From assembly GCF_002259755.1 (NCBI RefSeq), contig NZ_MWWY01000021.1:1-64000 (forward strand): 64,000 nt of DNA, written 5' to 3'. The position numbers were made by a program, and so were the translations under genes. The first letter of the stretch is position 1; the number at the start of each line of letters is the position of its first letter. Shown here piece after piece: positions 9,225 to 19,152 of this stretch. The notes under the pieces are model-generated. The model saw nothing but the letters and a program-made list of their open reading frames with translations. It had not been told where the DNA came from and made no database searches. This stretch comes from Bifidobacterium hapali (GTDB lineage Bacteria; Actinomycetota; Actinomycetes; Actinomycetales; Bifidobacteriaceae).

Positions 9225-12200
9225 TCACGCCTTAACGACGTTCACAGCCAACTCGCTAGCTTGCGCATCGGAGACAATCTCAACGCCCGCTTCAGCCAGC
9301 GTCTCGCGCGCGATGAGGTCACGGAACTGCTCAGCCTTTGGCGCATCAGCTGCCGGCACCGTGAGCTTCAACGAGATACGATCCGCAATGTCAAGTCCGG
9401 CGTCCTTACGCGCATCCTGCACAGCACGGATCACGTCACGGGCGTACCCTTCAGCCACGAGATCGTCATTCAACGCCGTGTCGAGGATCACGAAACCACC
9501 GGTCGGCAGTGCTGCGGACACGGATGAAGCTGCTTCAGCAGCATTCTCCTCTTCCACGCGGTTGATGAGCTCATATTCGCCGCTCTCCAACGCCACATCA
9601 CCGTTCGGTGTCGCGACAACAGGCGCGCCGGTCGCAGCATCCACATGCCAGTCGCCACTCTTGGACGCCTTGATCGCGAACTGTACCTGCTTGCCGAGTC
9701 GCGGACCAGCCGCACGAGCGTTGACGCGCAGTTGATGAACAATGCGCAGACCCTTCGTACCAGCATCCTCCATCGTGCAGAACTCGATATCCTTCACATT
9801 GAGCTCAGACTTGAGAATGTCAGCATACGCTTGAACATCATTCACATCTTCGACCACAACGGTGAGCTTGGCGAGCGGCTGACGAACACGAATCTGCTCA
9901 GCCTTACGCAGTGACAACGTGCCAGAGACAACCTCGCGCACCTTCTCCATTGCGTTGACCAGCTGCGGATTGTCAACCAGCACGCGACCGAGTTCAGTCG
10001 CTTCACCACTCGCAGCATCCGTCACGAACGGCCAGTCAGTCAGATGCACTGATTCACCACCGGTCAAGCCGCGCCACACGGATTCAGCTTCCATCGGCGC
10101 GAGCGGCGCGAGTACACGCATGAACACTTCAAGCACGGTGTATAGCGTGTTGAATGCGTTCGCGTCCTCATTCCAGAAGCGGTCACGAGTGTTGCGAATG
10201 TACCAGTTGGTGAGCACGTCGATAAAGTCGGCGGCCGCATCGCAAGCGTCAGAAATCGCGAACTCGTCAAGCGAGCGTTCCACCGATTCGACCAGTCGGC
10301 GCGTACGTGCCAACAGGTATCGATCCATTTCCGGCAGAGCCGCGACCTCGTCAGCGCGCAACGCACGAGCATCGAATCCGGCGCCCTTATTGGCTGCGTT
10401 CGCATACAGCGTGAAGAAGTAGTAGGAGCTCCACACCGGCAGCATGACCTGGCGAACCGTGTCACGAATGCCTTCGGCGGTGACGATCAGGTTACCGCCG
10501 CGCAGGATCGGCGAGGACATGAGGAACCAACGCATCGCGTCGGAACCGTACTTGTCGAACACTCCATTGACATCCGGGTAGTTGCGCAGGTGCTTGGACA
10601 TTTTCTGACCGTCGGAGCCGAGCACGATGCCGTGGCAGATTACGTTCTTGAATGCTGGACGATCGAACAGCGCAGTTGCCATGACATGCAGCAGGTAGAA
10701 CCAACCGCGCGTCTGGCCGATGTATTCGACGATATAGTCGGCCGGGAAGTGCTGTTCGAACTTTTCCTTGTTCTCGAACGGATAGTGGAACTGTGCGAAC
10801 GACATCGAACCGGACTCAAACCAACAGTCGAGCACGTCGCTAATGCGGCGCATGGTCGACTTGCCGGTCGGGTCGTCTGGGTTCGGACGAGTCAGATTGT
10901 CGATCCACGGGCGGTGCATGTTCACGTTGCCATCGCGGTCACGCGGATAGTCTCCAAAGTCACGCTTCAGCTCTTCCAAAGAACCGTATACGTCGACGCG
11001 CGGATACTTCGGATCGTCGGAAACCCACACAGGGATCGGAGAGCCCCAGAAACGGTTGCGTGAGATCGACCAGTCACGCGCGTTCGCGAGCCACTTGCCG
11101 AACTGACCGTCCTTGACATTTTCTGGAATCCAGTTGATCTGCTGGTTCAATTCCAACAAACGCGGCTTGATCTTAGTAACAGAAACAAACCACGACGACA
11201 CCGGCTTGTAGATCAACGGTGTGGCGCAACGCCAGCAGTGCGGATAGGAGTGTACGTAGCTCTTCTCTTGGAAGAGGATCGCACGATGTTCCTCAGGGAT
11301 GGACGCGAGCGGACCGTCACCGGCGCGTAGGTTACGCAGGATTGGCAGGTTGGCGTCAAACACGAACATGCCCTCATATTCTGGGCACTGTGCGGTAAAA
11401 CGACAACCAGCGTCGAGCACATCCGTGCTCTTGATACCGTGCGCGTTGAGCGTGTTCATATCGTCTTCACCGTAAGGAGCCTGGTGAACCAGACCAGTAC
11501 CTTCAACGGTATCGACGTAATCAGCGGTGAAAATCGTGTAGCCGTTCGGACCGGGCACATTGCCTTCCGATTCGGCCTTGTCACCCGCAAAATATGGGAA
11601 TACTGGCCAGTAGCGGCGGCCTTCGAGTTCTGAACCCTTGAGTTCGCGCACGACCTCGTAGTTCTCACCGAGTTCCTTGGTATAGTGTGGCAGCAGGTCT
11701 TTGCCGAGGTAGAACTTCTTGCCAGCAAACTTACCTTCGGTGGGCTTGACTTCAACGTAGTCAATGTCTGCACCGACTACGATAGCGAAGTTGGTGGGAA
11801 CGGTCCACGGCGTAGTGGTCCAGAAGACAGCGTAAGCATCGTCTTCATCGCGCATTTTGACTGCCACAGACACAGTGGTGTCTTGACGATCCTGATATAC
11901 GTCGGCGTCCATACGCAGCTCGTGCGCCGAAAGCGGCGTGCGATCCTTCGGGCAGTACGGCAGCACGCGATAGCCCTGATACGCGAGACCCTTATCGTAC
12001 AACTGCTTGAAGGCCCACATTACTGATTCCATGTATGGAATATTGAGGGTCTTGTAACCGTGCTCGAAGTCCACCCAACGAGCCTGACGATGCACATAAT
12101 CTTGCCATTCACGCGTGTACTTGAGCACGGAAGCACGGCATGCATCGTTGAACTTGTCAATGCCCATCTTTTCGATCTGATCAACCGAATCGATGCCAAG

Positions 12201-12560
12201 TTCCTTCTGCGCCTCAAGCTCAGCAGGCAGACCGTGCGTGTCCCAACCGAAAACACGGTTGACCTTGTGACCTTTCATGGTCTGGTAGCGCGGAATAACA
12301 TCCTTCGCATAGCCGGTCAGCAAGTGACCGTAGTGCGGCAGACCGTTCGCAAACGGCGGGCCGTCGAAGAATACGAACTCGTTCTGGCTATGGTCGCCAG
12401 AAGGACGACGTTCAACTGACTTCTGGAACGTGTCATCTTTGTCCCAGTAGTCGAGAACGGTTTCTTCCATGTTTGGAAAGCTCGGGTTTGGCGCGACGGA
12501 TGCGGTTTCGCCGCCCTCGTTTGCCTTGGGGTACACATGACCGGTGGTTTCACTCACCAT
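9225..12560 (-). CDS. ileS: Isoleucine-tRNA ligase
   Basis: Charges tRNA-Ile with isoleucine in the cytoplasm. At 1111 residues it has the long form usual in Actinobacteria. The class I signature PHYGHLL is at about 75-81 and GQKMSKHLRN at about 651-660. The editing domain lies between them (TTPWTVPTNFA region) and the anticodon-binding domain follows. The ATG at 12560 has a good CAGGAG site and sits directly below a T-box leader, so expression should rise when uncharged tRNA-Ile accumulates. It is transcribed alone and ends in a strong hairpin. Confidence 0.97.
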   Translation of the reverse strand: MVSETTGHVYPKANEGGETASVAPNPSFPNMEETVLDYWDKDDTFQKSVERRPSGDHSQNEFVFFDGPPFANGLPHYGHLLTGYAKDVIPRYQTMKGHKVNRVFGWDTHGLPAELEAQKELGIDSVDQIEKMGIDKFNDACRASVLKYTREWQDYVHRQARWVDFEHGYKTLNIPYMESVMWAFKQLYDKGLAYQGYRVLPYCPKDRTPLSAHELRMDADVYQDRQDTTVSVAVKMRDEDDAYAVFWTTTPWTVPTNFAIVVGADIDYVEVKPTEGKFAGKKFYLGKDLLPHYTKELGENYEVVRELKGSELEGRRYWPVFPYFAGDKAESEGNVPGPNGYTIFTADYVDTVEGTGLVHQAPYGEDDMNTLNAHGIKSTDVLDAGCRFTAQCPEYEGMFVFDANLPILRNLRAGDGPLASIPEEHRAILFQEKSYVHSYPHCWRCATPLIYKPVSSWFVSVTKIKPRLLELNQQINWIPENVKDGQFGKWLANARDWSISRNRFWGSPIPVWVSDDPKYPRVDVYGSLEELKRDFGDYPRDRDGNVNMHRPWIDNLTRPNPDDPTGKSTMRRISDVLDCWFESGSMSFAQFHYPFENKEKFEQHFPADYIVEYIGQTRGWFYLLHVMATALFDRPAFKNVICHGIVLGSDGQKMSKHLRNYPDVNGVFDKYGSDAMRWFLMSSPILRGGNLIVTAEGIRDTVRQVMLPVWSSYYFFTLYANAANKGAGFDARALRADEVAALPEMDRYLLARTRRLVESVERSLDEFAISDACDAAADFIDVLTNWYIRNTRDRFWNEDANAFNTLYTVLEVFMRVLAPLAPMEAESVWRGLTGGESVHLTDWPFVTDAASGEATELGRVLVDNPQLVNAMEKVREVVSGTLSLRKAEQIRVRQPLAKLTVVVEDVNDVQAYADILKSELNVKDIEFCTMEDAGTKGLRIVHQLRVNARAAGPRLGKQVQFAIKASKSGDWHVDAATGAPVVATPNGDVALESGEYELINRVEEENAAEAASSVSAALPTGGFVILDTALNDDLVAEGYARDVIRAVQDARKDAGLDIADRISLKLTVPAADAPKAEQFRDLIARETLAEAGVEIVSDAQASELAVNVVKA

Positions 12561-12589
12561 GATTCTCCTGTCAATGTTTTGCTCTGTCC

Positions 12590-12900
12590 TACAGCAACTT
12601 CATTGGCATATCGTTAAGCGAGCCTCGCGGCGCGCATGACGGTCAATGTCATTACTGCCTACGAGGACGATGATCAGCTGGCTTCGGCTGTGCGCCGACC
12701 GCCGTTCACCGCGGTACCACCTCGCTTGTCGCACACCGTCTGTGTCATGTCGAAACATGACGAGTCACTATGCGACCGCTTGAGTTCGGCTATCTCGGGC
12801 CGATCCCGTCGGTTCTACTAAGTGCTGTTGTATGACACTCGTCACACAACAGCACTGTTCTTCCGAAGACTCCCCGCTGATAACGGATCACTGCCTTGAC
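12590..12900 (-). promoter_or_regulatory. Ile-specific T-box leader (ultrashort stem I) of ileS, with promoter
   Basis: On the minus strand the T-box motif GTGGTACCGCGGT lies at 12708-12721 and pairs with the ACCA end of uncharged tRNA. Upstream, 12857-12895 contains the compact stem I characteristic of actinobacterial ileS leaders (ATCCGTTATCAGCGG, then GGAGTC..GGAAGAAC). An AUC isoleucine specifier lies at 12879-12881 inside GTTATC. A strong hairpin AGTGCTGTTGT... at about 12824-12856 follows stem I. An extended -10 box TGCTATGAT lies at about 12911-12919, so the leader is roughly 340 nt. Control is presumably translational, as known for this class; I see no T-run-ended terminator. Confidence 0.85.
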
Positions 12901-13062
12901 AACGCGCCTTATCATAGCACGGTATCGAGTCAAAAACCCTCCTCGCAATTCCACCATCACGCCATATCGTGGACGCGACAGCAAGTATGCATTGTTGCAC
13001 ACCATATGATGAGCGAACATTCACCACATATTGACGCGACAATACCGCAGCGAGAAGTTCAC

Positions 13063-13470
13063 ATGACCATCACCTACACTGAAGAACGCACGTTTACTCG
13101 AGAGCAAGTGCAGCAGCTGTTCCGTTCAGTTGGATGGGTATCGGGTGAGTATCCTGACAAGTTGTATCAAGCGTTGATGGGCTCTTCGACGGTAATTTCA
13201 GCATGGGATGGTGACCGACTTGTCGGCTTGGTGCGCGCACTGGATGATGGTGCAATGCTCGCATACATGCATTACGTGCTCGTTGATCCTGACTATCAAA
13301 GACATGGTATTGCTGGGCACATGGTCAAGATGATTCAAGAGAAGTACCGCGATTTCTTCTATGTCGAAGTCATGCCGGAAGAAAGTAAGAATGCGTCATT
13401 CTACGAGCGTTTCGGATTCAAGGTAATGACCGATGGCGTTGCTATGCAAACTGTTAATCCGAACTGGTGA
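13063..13470 (+). CDS. GNAT-family N-acetyltransferase
   Basis: 135 residues from the ATG at 13063 (MTITYTEERTF). The frame is open further upstream but that part is the ileS leader and promoter on the opposite strand, so I reject the longer start. The acetyl-CoA site DPDYQRHGIAGHMV matches the GNAT Q/RxxGxG/A signature, and NASFYERFGFKV is the usual C-terminal helix and strand. It is the single-domain type that acetylates small amines or protein N termini; the substrate is unknown. Confidence 0.85.
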   Translation: MTITYTEERTFTREQVQQLFRSVGWVSGEYPDKLYQALMGSSTVISAWDGDRLVGLVRALDDGAMLAYMHYVLVDPDYQRHGIAGHMVKMIQEKYRDFFYVEVMPEESKNASFYERFGFKVMTDGVAMQTVNPNW

Positions 13471-13532
13471 GTTGGATGTCAGCTGCCGTGCCGAACGCTC
13501 ATACGTTCACACTGCCGCGTTAGAGTGAACGT

Positions 13533-14618
13533 ATGAGCGAACCGCACACCCAGAGCACGCAACACCCACAGCAACCGCAGCGCACACAGCGCATACAGCA
13601 CACGTATCCGCGCGTGATCGAGACTCAACCCGAGCGCACTGACCTGCCGCTGGTGGTGATGCCGAGCGTTATTGAGTCCATGATTGGCCCGTTCACGGCG
13701 AATCTTGAGTTGTTGCATGATATTGCGCGCGTTCGTATGTATACCGATTGCGTATCTGACAGCGACATGATTCTCGCGCGTTCTGCTGACGCCGATGCGG
13801 TGATGGTGATCGGTTTTCACGTACCGGATGCCATGCTTGACCGATTCTGCGGATTCGACGGCAGGGCAGGTCATGTACGTTGTTTTGCGTTCGGCGGCAC
13901 TGGTGTGGCGAGCTACATTAATTTGCAGCGTACGCGCGAGCACGATGTGCGCGTATGCAATATCGTGCATTACGGCGATCATGCGGTGGCTGAGCACACG
14001 TTTGCACTGATTATGGAGCTGGCACGCGAAGTCGGACGGCTCAATACCGAAGTCAAGAACGGCGATTGGACCGGCGCCGACGGTTACGCATTGCACAATA
14101 AAACGTTAGGCTTGGTGGGATTCGGCGGTATTGGCCGTGCAGTGGCGCGCATTGCTCAAGGATTTGGCATGCAGGTGGCCGTATGGAATGCGCATGTTGA
14201 CCCGAGCGTTGCACGTACCTTCGGTGTGACGTTGATCGACGATATGGGCGATCTCATGGCGGCTTCAGATATTGTGAGTTTGCACTTGCCGTTGCTTGAT
14301 TCCACGCGAGGTATCGTAACAGCTGCTGTACTTGATCGTATGCGGCCCGGAACGTTGTTTATTAATACTGCGCGTGCTGAGATTATTGAACCGGGCGCAT
14401 TGTCTGCGCGATTATCACGCGGCGATATTCGCGCTGCACTCGACGTATTTGATCACGAGCCGTTGCCGATGGACGATCCGCTGCGTAGTGTGCCGGGCAT
14501 TATATTGACTCCGCATGTAGCGTGGCGCAATGATGAAGCGTATATCGGTTTAACCAAACAAGTCGTGCAATCAATCGCCTCGTTTTTCACCGGTGGCACG
14601 TTCAACATAGCCAACTGA
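13533..14618 (+). CDS. D-2-hydroxyacid dehydrogenase family protein
   Basis: 361 residues. The NAD site GFGGIG starts at about 196. Catalytic Arg281 (in NTARAE), Glu309 (FDHEPLP) and His328 (LTPHVAW) have the spacing of D-isomer-specific 2-hydroxyacid dehydrogenases. The N-terminal substrate domain diverges from lactate and phosphoglycerate dehydrogenases and there is no ACT domain, so it is not a standard SerA. It probably reduces a 2-ketoacid to a D-hydroxyacid. The first 30 residues are Gln/His/Thr-rich and may not be part of the fold. It lies 62 bp after the GNAT gene and is followed by a long inverted repeat. Confidence 0.86.
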   Translation: MSEPHTQSTQHPQQPQRTQRIQHTYPRVIETQPERTDLPLVVMPSVIESMIGPFTANLELLHDIARVRMYTDCVSDSDMILARSADADAVMVIGFHVPDAMLDRFCGFDGRAGHVRCFAFGGTGVASYINLQRTREHDVRVCNIVHYGDHAVAEHTFALIMELAREVGRLNTEVKNGDWTGADGYALHNKTLGLVGFGGIGRAVARIAQGFGMQVAVWNAHVDPSVARTFGVTLIDDMGDLMAASDIVSLHLPLLDSTRGIVTAAVLDRMRPGTLFINTARAEIIEPGALSARLSRGDIRAALDVFDHEPLPMDDPLRSVPGIILTPHVAWRNDEAYIGLTKQVVQSIASFFTGGTFNIAN

Positions 14619-14625
14619 CATCGCG

Positions 14626-14759
14626 CTCTTGGTTCCCCTTGTCAGGGAGCTGTCGACGAAGTCGACTGAGGGGTAGTAGCACCCCTTGACTGTTCCAAAG
14701 GTGTTGACTACCCCTCAGTCAGCTACGCTGACAGCTCCCCTGACAAGGGGAGCCGAGAG
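14626..14759. repeat. About 130-bp inverted repeat of the CTCCCCTTGTCAGGGGAG family, terminator region
   Basis: The halves (about 14626-14680 and 14705-14759) pair over most of their length: TTCCCCTTGTCAGGGAGCTG with CAGCTCCCCTGACAAGGGGA, then CTGAGGGGTAGT with ACTACCCCTCAG. It separates two convergent genes and can serve both. A related 130-bp copy lies at 52887-53018. Confidence 0.75.
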
Positions 14760-14806
14760 ATCTAGCAAGAGAGCCGCTGTGATAAAACAGGATCGTCCAC
14801 GATCAG

Positions 14807-15745
14807 TCAGATCACACGACGACGCGAGGAGTGAACTTCGCGGCGCAACGTCATCCGGTTTACAACAAATGCACATATCGCAAACAGCAGCAGCGAGAAC
14901 ACCAAGGCAATCCACGCAACATACGTCATATCCTGACCACCACTGTCGGTATATCGAATCACGATGCCTGTCAGGACATTGCGCGTCCAATGCACGACTC
15001 TCGGCAGCGCAGCGCTATACGAATCACCGGCATACCACACTGGTCGCATGAGTTCAACTATCACAATCACTATGCCGAGCAGTACCACTCCGCCAATACG
15101 CCGTACCGTATTCCCGTTGACCACCCACGCCATCACCGCACCGACTAGCATGCCCAACGCAGTAACGATAAGCATCAACGAGAAGAACTTCATCGAGATA
15201 TACAGCCAGTCATACGACACGATGCTTGACGTCTCGCACAGCGAACCGGATGTCCATTCGTCCAAATTTCTACAGTGAGCCCACGCATACTGGAATCGAT
15301 CAGATCGTGAACTTTCCAAATACGCCAGCATACTCTTGCCTGATTGAGGCGCGGATTGCGCAGAACGTGTCATTGCAATACCCATATATCGCACTGGCAT
15401 AAGCACCAACGTCGCCGCCGCCGAAGCTACCGCGCCCGCAATCAGCGACACATTCACGAACGACCGCCGCGAGACACCGTGACATAGTTCCACATCGAAG
15501 AATCCAACAAACCAGATCACGCCTACCGCAAATAGGAACGAAAACATGCGGCCTTCCAGATCAATACCATACGGTGAGAAGCCAATCATCGCGGCCTTGC
15601 CATCACTCGACTGCGCATAGGCAGTATACGCAGATATAGCGATCCCCACGAGCGGAATGATGAGCATAGTCGTGTATAGAATGGCACATCGCTTTGCCAT
15701 CGTCGTTGCTTGACGACTGAGTCGGCGCGGTTGACGAAGCATCAT
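14807..15745 (-). CDS. ABC transporter membrane subunit (third gene of GntR/ABC operon)
   Basis: 312 residues with about six hydrophobic segments (for example MLIIPLVGIAISAY, FSFLFAVGVIWFVGFF, VALVFSLLLFAICAFVV) and a large loop between segments three and four with several Cys and Trp. It is the permease of an exporter or antibiotic-sensing system of the Ytr type. GGGGGAG precedes the ATG and the upstream ATPase gene ends four bases earlier, so the two are translationally coupled. The membrane family is only weakly recognisable; the role comes from context. Confidence 0.7.
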   Translation of the reverse strand: MMLRQPRRLSRQATTMAKRCAILYTTMLIIPLVGIAISAYTAYAQSSDGKAAMIGFSPYGIDLEGRMFSFLFAVGVIWFVGFFDVELCHGVSRRSFVNVSLIAGAVASAAATLVLMPVRYMGIAMTRSAQSAPQSGKSMLAYLESSRSDRFQYAWAHCRNLDEWTSGSLCETSSIVSYDWLYISMKFFSLMLIVTALGMLVGAVMAWVVNGNTVRRIGGVVLLGIVIVIVELMRPVWYAGDSYSAALPRVVHWTRNVLTGIVIRYTDSGGQDMTYVAWIALVFSLLLFAICAFVVNRMTLRREVHSSRRRVI

Positions 15746-15748
15746 TAA

Positions 15749-16717
15749 TCACTCCCCCTTCGCTGTGAACAGTGTAGATGTTGTGGCCGTTGCAACTGCC
15801 GCAGTCTCAATAACGGCTGGCAACGATTCACTGAGAGCCGAACGCGCTGCGCTCGCTTCACCTTCAGTTACGGCGATGACATACTCTTGCAAGCTAAGCT
15901 CGCTGGTGACGATACCGTCCGGTAACTCGTTCGCATCAACGCCACCGCGAACGGTCACGTTGGCAAGTCGACCGAGTGTTTCGTAAGTGAGTACGGTAAG
16001 ACATGCGTCAGTGACGAAATTGCTGACGGTATGCGCATCGCCAACCAGCGTTGTAGCGAGTGAATTGACTGATTCTGCAGCGAATTCATCCGTTACTGTA
16101 CCGCGATCGAGTATGATCGCACGTTCGATAACGCCCGCGATCTCATTGATGATATGCGTTGCGATAATGATGGTGCGCGGGCAGCTGGCGTATGATTCGA
16201 GTACGAATTGGTAAAAACGCTCGCGACTTGCCGCATCAAGACTACTGACCGGCTCATCGAATAGCACTACGTCAGTCGGCACGCACAGGGCTGCGACCAG
16301 TCGCACGATCTGACGTTGTCCACGCGAAAGCTGACTGTACGCACGGCCTGGTTCGATGCCGAATTGGGCAAGCATACGCGCAGAAAATCCCCAGTCAAAA
16401 CCACCGTAATAGCGTTCCTCGCGGCGGAAGATTGAGCTGACGCGTACCGGCCAGAGGAATGGCAGCGTTTCGTTGACGAGGTAAATGTGGCTTTGTGCTT
16501 GCTCGTTATCTCGTACGTTTACACCGTCGAGATTGATTGAGCCAAAGGTAGGTAACAGGCGATTCGCGATAAGACTGAGCAGCGTGGATTTGCCGGCACC
16601 ATTGCGACCAAATAGGCCGTAGATAGCGGGTTGCAAAACAAGATTGACATGGTCGAGCGCAGCGACGGCGGTATTCGAGCCATATGCTTTAGTGAGATTG
16701 GTAATCGTCAGGTTCAT
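15749..16717 (-). CDS. ABC transporter ATP-binding protein (YtrB-like)
   Basis: 322 residues. Walker A is at 37-45 (GRNGAGKST), the signature is LSRGQRQIV and Walker B is VVLFDEPVSSLD, then the H-loop ATHIIN. The C-terminal 90 residues (VTVRGGVDANELP...) are an accessory domain common in this group. Its start overlaps the GntR stop by four bases (ATGA). It powers the permease encoded next; in Ytr systems this set responds to cell-wall antibiotics. Confidence 0.88.
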   Translation of the reverse strand: MNLTITNLTKAYGSNTAVAALDHVNLVLQPAIYGLFGRNGAGKSTLLSLIANRLLPTFGSINLDGVNVRDNEQAQSHIYLVNETLPFLWPVRVSSIFRREERYYGGFDWGFSARMLAQFGIEPGRAYSQLSRGQRQIVRLVAALCVPTDVVLFDEPVSSLDAASRERFYQFVLESYASCPRTIIIATHIINEIAGVIERAIILDRGTVTDEFAAESVNSLATTLVGDAHTVSNFVTDACLTVLTYETLGRLANVTVRGGVDANELPDGIVTSELSLQEYVIAVTEGEASAARSALSESLPAVIETAAVATATTSTLFTAKGE

Positions 16718-17094
16718 GGTTGATATTCCTCCCTGATGATGGCGTTGAGTTCATTGACATCAAACCCAAGTCGTTTGGCTTCCGTGACGAAATGTGGAAC
16801 TTGTTCGCTGAGAAATTCGTTGCGTTTGGATTCCATCGCCCGCCTTTGGCCGCCGGTTGTTACGAACATGCCCAATCCCCTGCGTTTTTCGAGCAATCCT
16901 CGTTCGACGAGTAGGTTCATGCCTTTGAGCACGGTCGCCGGGTTGATGCGATATGTTGTCGAGATCTCGGTAGTACTGGGGACTTGGTCGCCGTCACGAT
17001 ATGTGCCGGCGATAATCGCCTCGGCAAGCTGGTTTGCGACTTGTCGGAACAACGGCTCGCCACTCGAATCATCAAAGCGCACGGATTGCATCAC
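16714..17094 (-). CDS. GntR-family regulator, YtrA subfamily
   Basis: 126 residues: an N-terminal winged helix (about 12-75, with QVPSTTEISTTYRINPATV) and a short dimerisation tail instead of a large effector domain, which defines the YtrA type. It is first in an operon with an ABC ATPase and permease and probably represses it. A GTG and an ATG follow each other at the start; the ATG at 17091 is equally possible. A perfect palindrome 32 bp upstream is the likely operator. Confidence 0.9.
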   Translation of the reverse strand: MMQSVRFDDSSGEPLFRQVANQLAEAIIAGTYRDGDQVPSTTEISTTYRINPATVLKGMNLLVERGLLEKRRGLGMFVTTGGQRRAMESKRNEFLSEQVPHFVTEAKRLGFDVNELNAIIREEYQP

Positions 17095-17125
17095 CCCTTA
17101 CTCATGCGATGCACCAAACTTCATT

Positions 17126-17149
17126 GGTTAGTTACTTATGTAACTAACC
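17126..17149. promoter_or_regulatory. Operator of the GntR/ABC operon
   Basis: Perfect inverted repeat GGTTAGTTAC-TTAT-GTAACTAACC. Outer flanks ATTGGTTA (17124-17131) and TAACCAAT (17153-17160) add a second overlapping pair. Position just upstream of the gntR start and the form of the palindrome fit autoregulation by a YtrA-type protein. Confidence 0.75.
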
Positions 17150-17189
17150 ATATAACCAATGATTGCCGTTGTCAATCACGCCAGTTCAG

Positions 17190-17978
17190 TCAGAGCGTTG
17201 CGGCGTCGATGAGTTGGCGCGTGTAGTCAGACGCCGGACTGGCGAGCACTTGCTCAGTTGGACCATATTCTTCAACATGACCATCGTGGAGTACGAGAAC
17301 ACGGTCGGCGACGTGCTGAACGATGCCAAGATCATGAGACACGATAATCATCGCCATGTCGCGCCATGTCTCACGGATAGTGGCGAATGCATCGAGAATC
17401 TGCAATCGCGCGGCAACGTCGATTGCACTCATCGGTTCGTCGGCCAGAATGATCTTCGGCTCGTTGACAATCGCGCGCGCGATAGCGACTCGTTGCGCTT
17501 GTCCTCCAGACAGATCAATCGGGAAACGGTCAGCAAATATTGTCGGATCAAGACCGACCGTCCGCAATGCGGCACACGCACGATTGTCAATCTCGACGCG
17601 AGACAGATCTCGGCGTTGAATACGCAACGGTTCAGCAACGGATTGACTCACACGCCAACGCGGGTCAAGCGAGGAAAACGGGTCTTGAAAAACCAGTCCT
17701 GACTCGCGGCGAAGATTTGCGACCGGCAATGGATGACCATTATATGAGACCGTGCCTGAATCAGCTGATTCCAGACCGAGCATAATGCGCGTCAGCGTGG
17801 ATTTGCCCGAACCAGACCCGCCGATAACCGCGAGACATTCGCCGGGATATACGTCAACAGACACGTCAAACAGCACTTGCTTGCGGTGTTGGCGAGCGCC
17901 ACCACGGCCGAAATACTTATCAATATGGCAAGCAGTGAGAACGGGTGTAAGTTCAGTAGTCATGATGTCACTCACCAT
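17190..17978 (-). CDS. Oligopeptide/dipeptide ABC transporter, ATPase subunit (DppF-like)
   Basis: 262 residues. Walker [11 protein letters not shown]-loop in [16 protein letters not shown], signature [14 protein letters not shown], Walker [13 protein letters not shown] and H-loop IVSHDL are complete. It is the last gene of the peptide uptake operon and overlaps the preceding ATPase gene by 11 bp. The first Met is at 17978; a second in-frame ATG at 17963 is possible. It lacks the C-terminal oligopeptide extension (oligo_HPY), being short for the family. Confidence 0.88.
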   Translation of the reverse strand: MVSDIMTTELTPVLTACHIDKYFGRGGARQHRKQVLFDVSVDVYPGECLAVIGGSGSGKSTLTRIMLGLESADSGTVSYNGHPLPVANLRRESGLVFQDPFSSLDPRWRVSQSVAEPLRIQRRDLSRVEIDNRACAALRTVGLDPTIFADRFPIDLSGGQAQRVAIARAIVNEPKIILADEPMSAIDVAARLQILDAFATIRETWRDMAMIIVSHDLGIVQHVADRVLVLHDGHVEEYGPTEQVLASPASDYTRQLIDAATL

Positions 17979-18852
17979 CCTCTTGGCGTATGTCCGAGTC
18001 GTATAGCCGAGTATGCGTTTGCTCAGTTCCGCCGCGCGAGGCAGTCATTCCAGTCACACAAGCCGACGTTGCGGCAATCGTTGCATTGTTGAGCGACAAC
18101 TCGCGAGCTGCCGAGACGAGATGCACGGCTTGTTCTGTGGAAGGATGATCAAGCAGATCAGCAGTAGTACCAGTTTCCGCGATCGCACCGTTGTCAAGCA
18201 CGTAGCAACATGTAGCCGCTCGCGAGAGTACAGCAAAATCATGGGTGATGAACAGCATAGACGCGCCCGCATCATCGACTAGCGATACGAGTAGATCAAC
18301 GATATGTCGTTGCACGATTGAGTCGAGTGCCGTGGTTGGTTCGTCGGCGATGATGAATCGCGGTGACGTGATCAAAGCGGTTGCAATGCCGACGCGCTGC
18401 TGTTGGCCGCCGGAAAGTTCATGCGGATATTTCGTCGCTACGTCAGCAGGAAGCCCAACTTTGTCGAGCATCGCTTGCACGCGATCGAGTCGTTCAGTAC
18501 GAGTCAGATCGTAGTGCAATCGCAATGGCAAGGCGATCTGCCGAGATACGGTCATCACTGGGTTCAGCGATGCGGCCGGATTTTGAAACACCATACCCAC
18601 ATATCGGCCGCGCAGATCAGCTAGTTCGCGATCGCTTGCCCCGACGATCTGACGATCTGCAAGCCGAATTGAACCAGATACGGTTGCGTTTGTCGGCAAT
18701 AACCCCATAATCGCGCGCGATATCATCGACTTACCAGACCCAGATGAGCCGATCAATCCAACGCGCTCACCATCAGCAATATCCATATTCACGTCTCGAA
18801 TAATGGACTTGCCGTCAATGGTCACATTTAATCCGCGAATCTCAACGCTCAT
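17968..18852 (-). CDS. Oligopeptide/dipeptide ABC transporter, ATPase subunit (DppD-like)
   Basis: 294 residues. Walker A GSSGSGKSM (Ser in the last position keeps Mg coordination through the preceding Ser), FQNPAASLNPVMTV, signature LSGGQQQRVGIATA, Walker B FIIADEPTTALD and ITHDFAVLSRAA. The FQNP.ASLNP segment is typical of peptide/nickel importers. It pairs with DppF as the heterodimeric motor. GGCAGGGAG precedes the start. A 300-bp gap with two structured repeats separates it from the permease genes. Confidence 0.9.
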   Translation of the reverse strand: MSVEIRGLNVTIDGKSIIRDVNMDIADGERVGLIGSSGSGKSMISRAIMGLLPTNATVSGSIRLADRQIVGASDRELADLRGRYVGMVFQNPAASLNPVMTVSRQIALPLRLHYDLTRTERLDRVQAMLDKVGLPADVATKYPHELSGGQQQRVGIATALITSPRFIIADEPTTALDSIVQRHIVDLLVSLVDDAGASMLFITHDFAVLSRAATCCYVLDNGAIAETGTTADLLDHPSTEQAVHLVSAARELSLNNATIAATSACVTGMTASRGGTEQTHTRLYDSDIRQEDGE

Positions 18853-18906
18853 GTGAGTTCTCCCTGCCGGACAGAATCTCGATTCATATTCGTTCTTGCG
18901 CCGGGC

Positions 18907-18983
18907 TGTGGCGATGATATGTTGCCCGACACACTCAAGGCCGTTCGGCCAAGCCTACGGTCGGGCAACATATCATCGCCACA
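18907..18983. repeat. dpp-operon structured repeat, copy A
   Basis: Perfect 24-bp arms (18907-18930 and 18960-18983) enclose a 29-nt core (18931-18959) that itself contains the hairpin GGCC-GTTC-GGCC. The core is exactly the reverse complement of the core of copy C. The gap 18853-19152 holds only this and copy B. Confidence 0.85.
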
Positions 18984-19048
18984 ACCCTCGTTCATATTCA
19001 TCACATGCTCTTCTTCTACACAAAACGTCGCTTTCATATGTCTTCGCA

Positions 19049-19134
19049 GGGTGTGGACGATAGTGTGTTGCTCGACCGTAAGACTTGGCCGAACGGCCCG
19101 GAGTGTGTCGAGCAACACACTATCGTCCGCACCC
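19049..19134. repeat. dpp-operon structured repeat, copy B
   Basis: 28-bp arms (19049-19076 and 19107-19134) pair with a single G-T difference. The 30-nt core contains CTTGGCCGAACGGCC and ends in GAGTGT, almost identical to copy C and opposite to copy A. The arm sequences differ from copies A and C but remain self-complementary. Confidence 0.85.
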
Positions 19135-19152
19135 CACCCCGAATCATCATGA

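Noticed and set aside
12832-13062. N-terminal extension of the GNAT gene
   Set aside because: This stretch is the T-box leader and promoter of ileS on the other strand; the protein fold begins at 13063.
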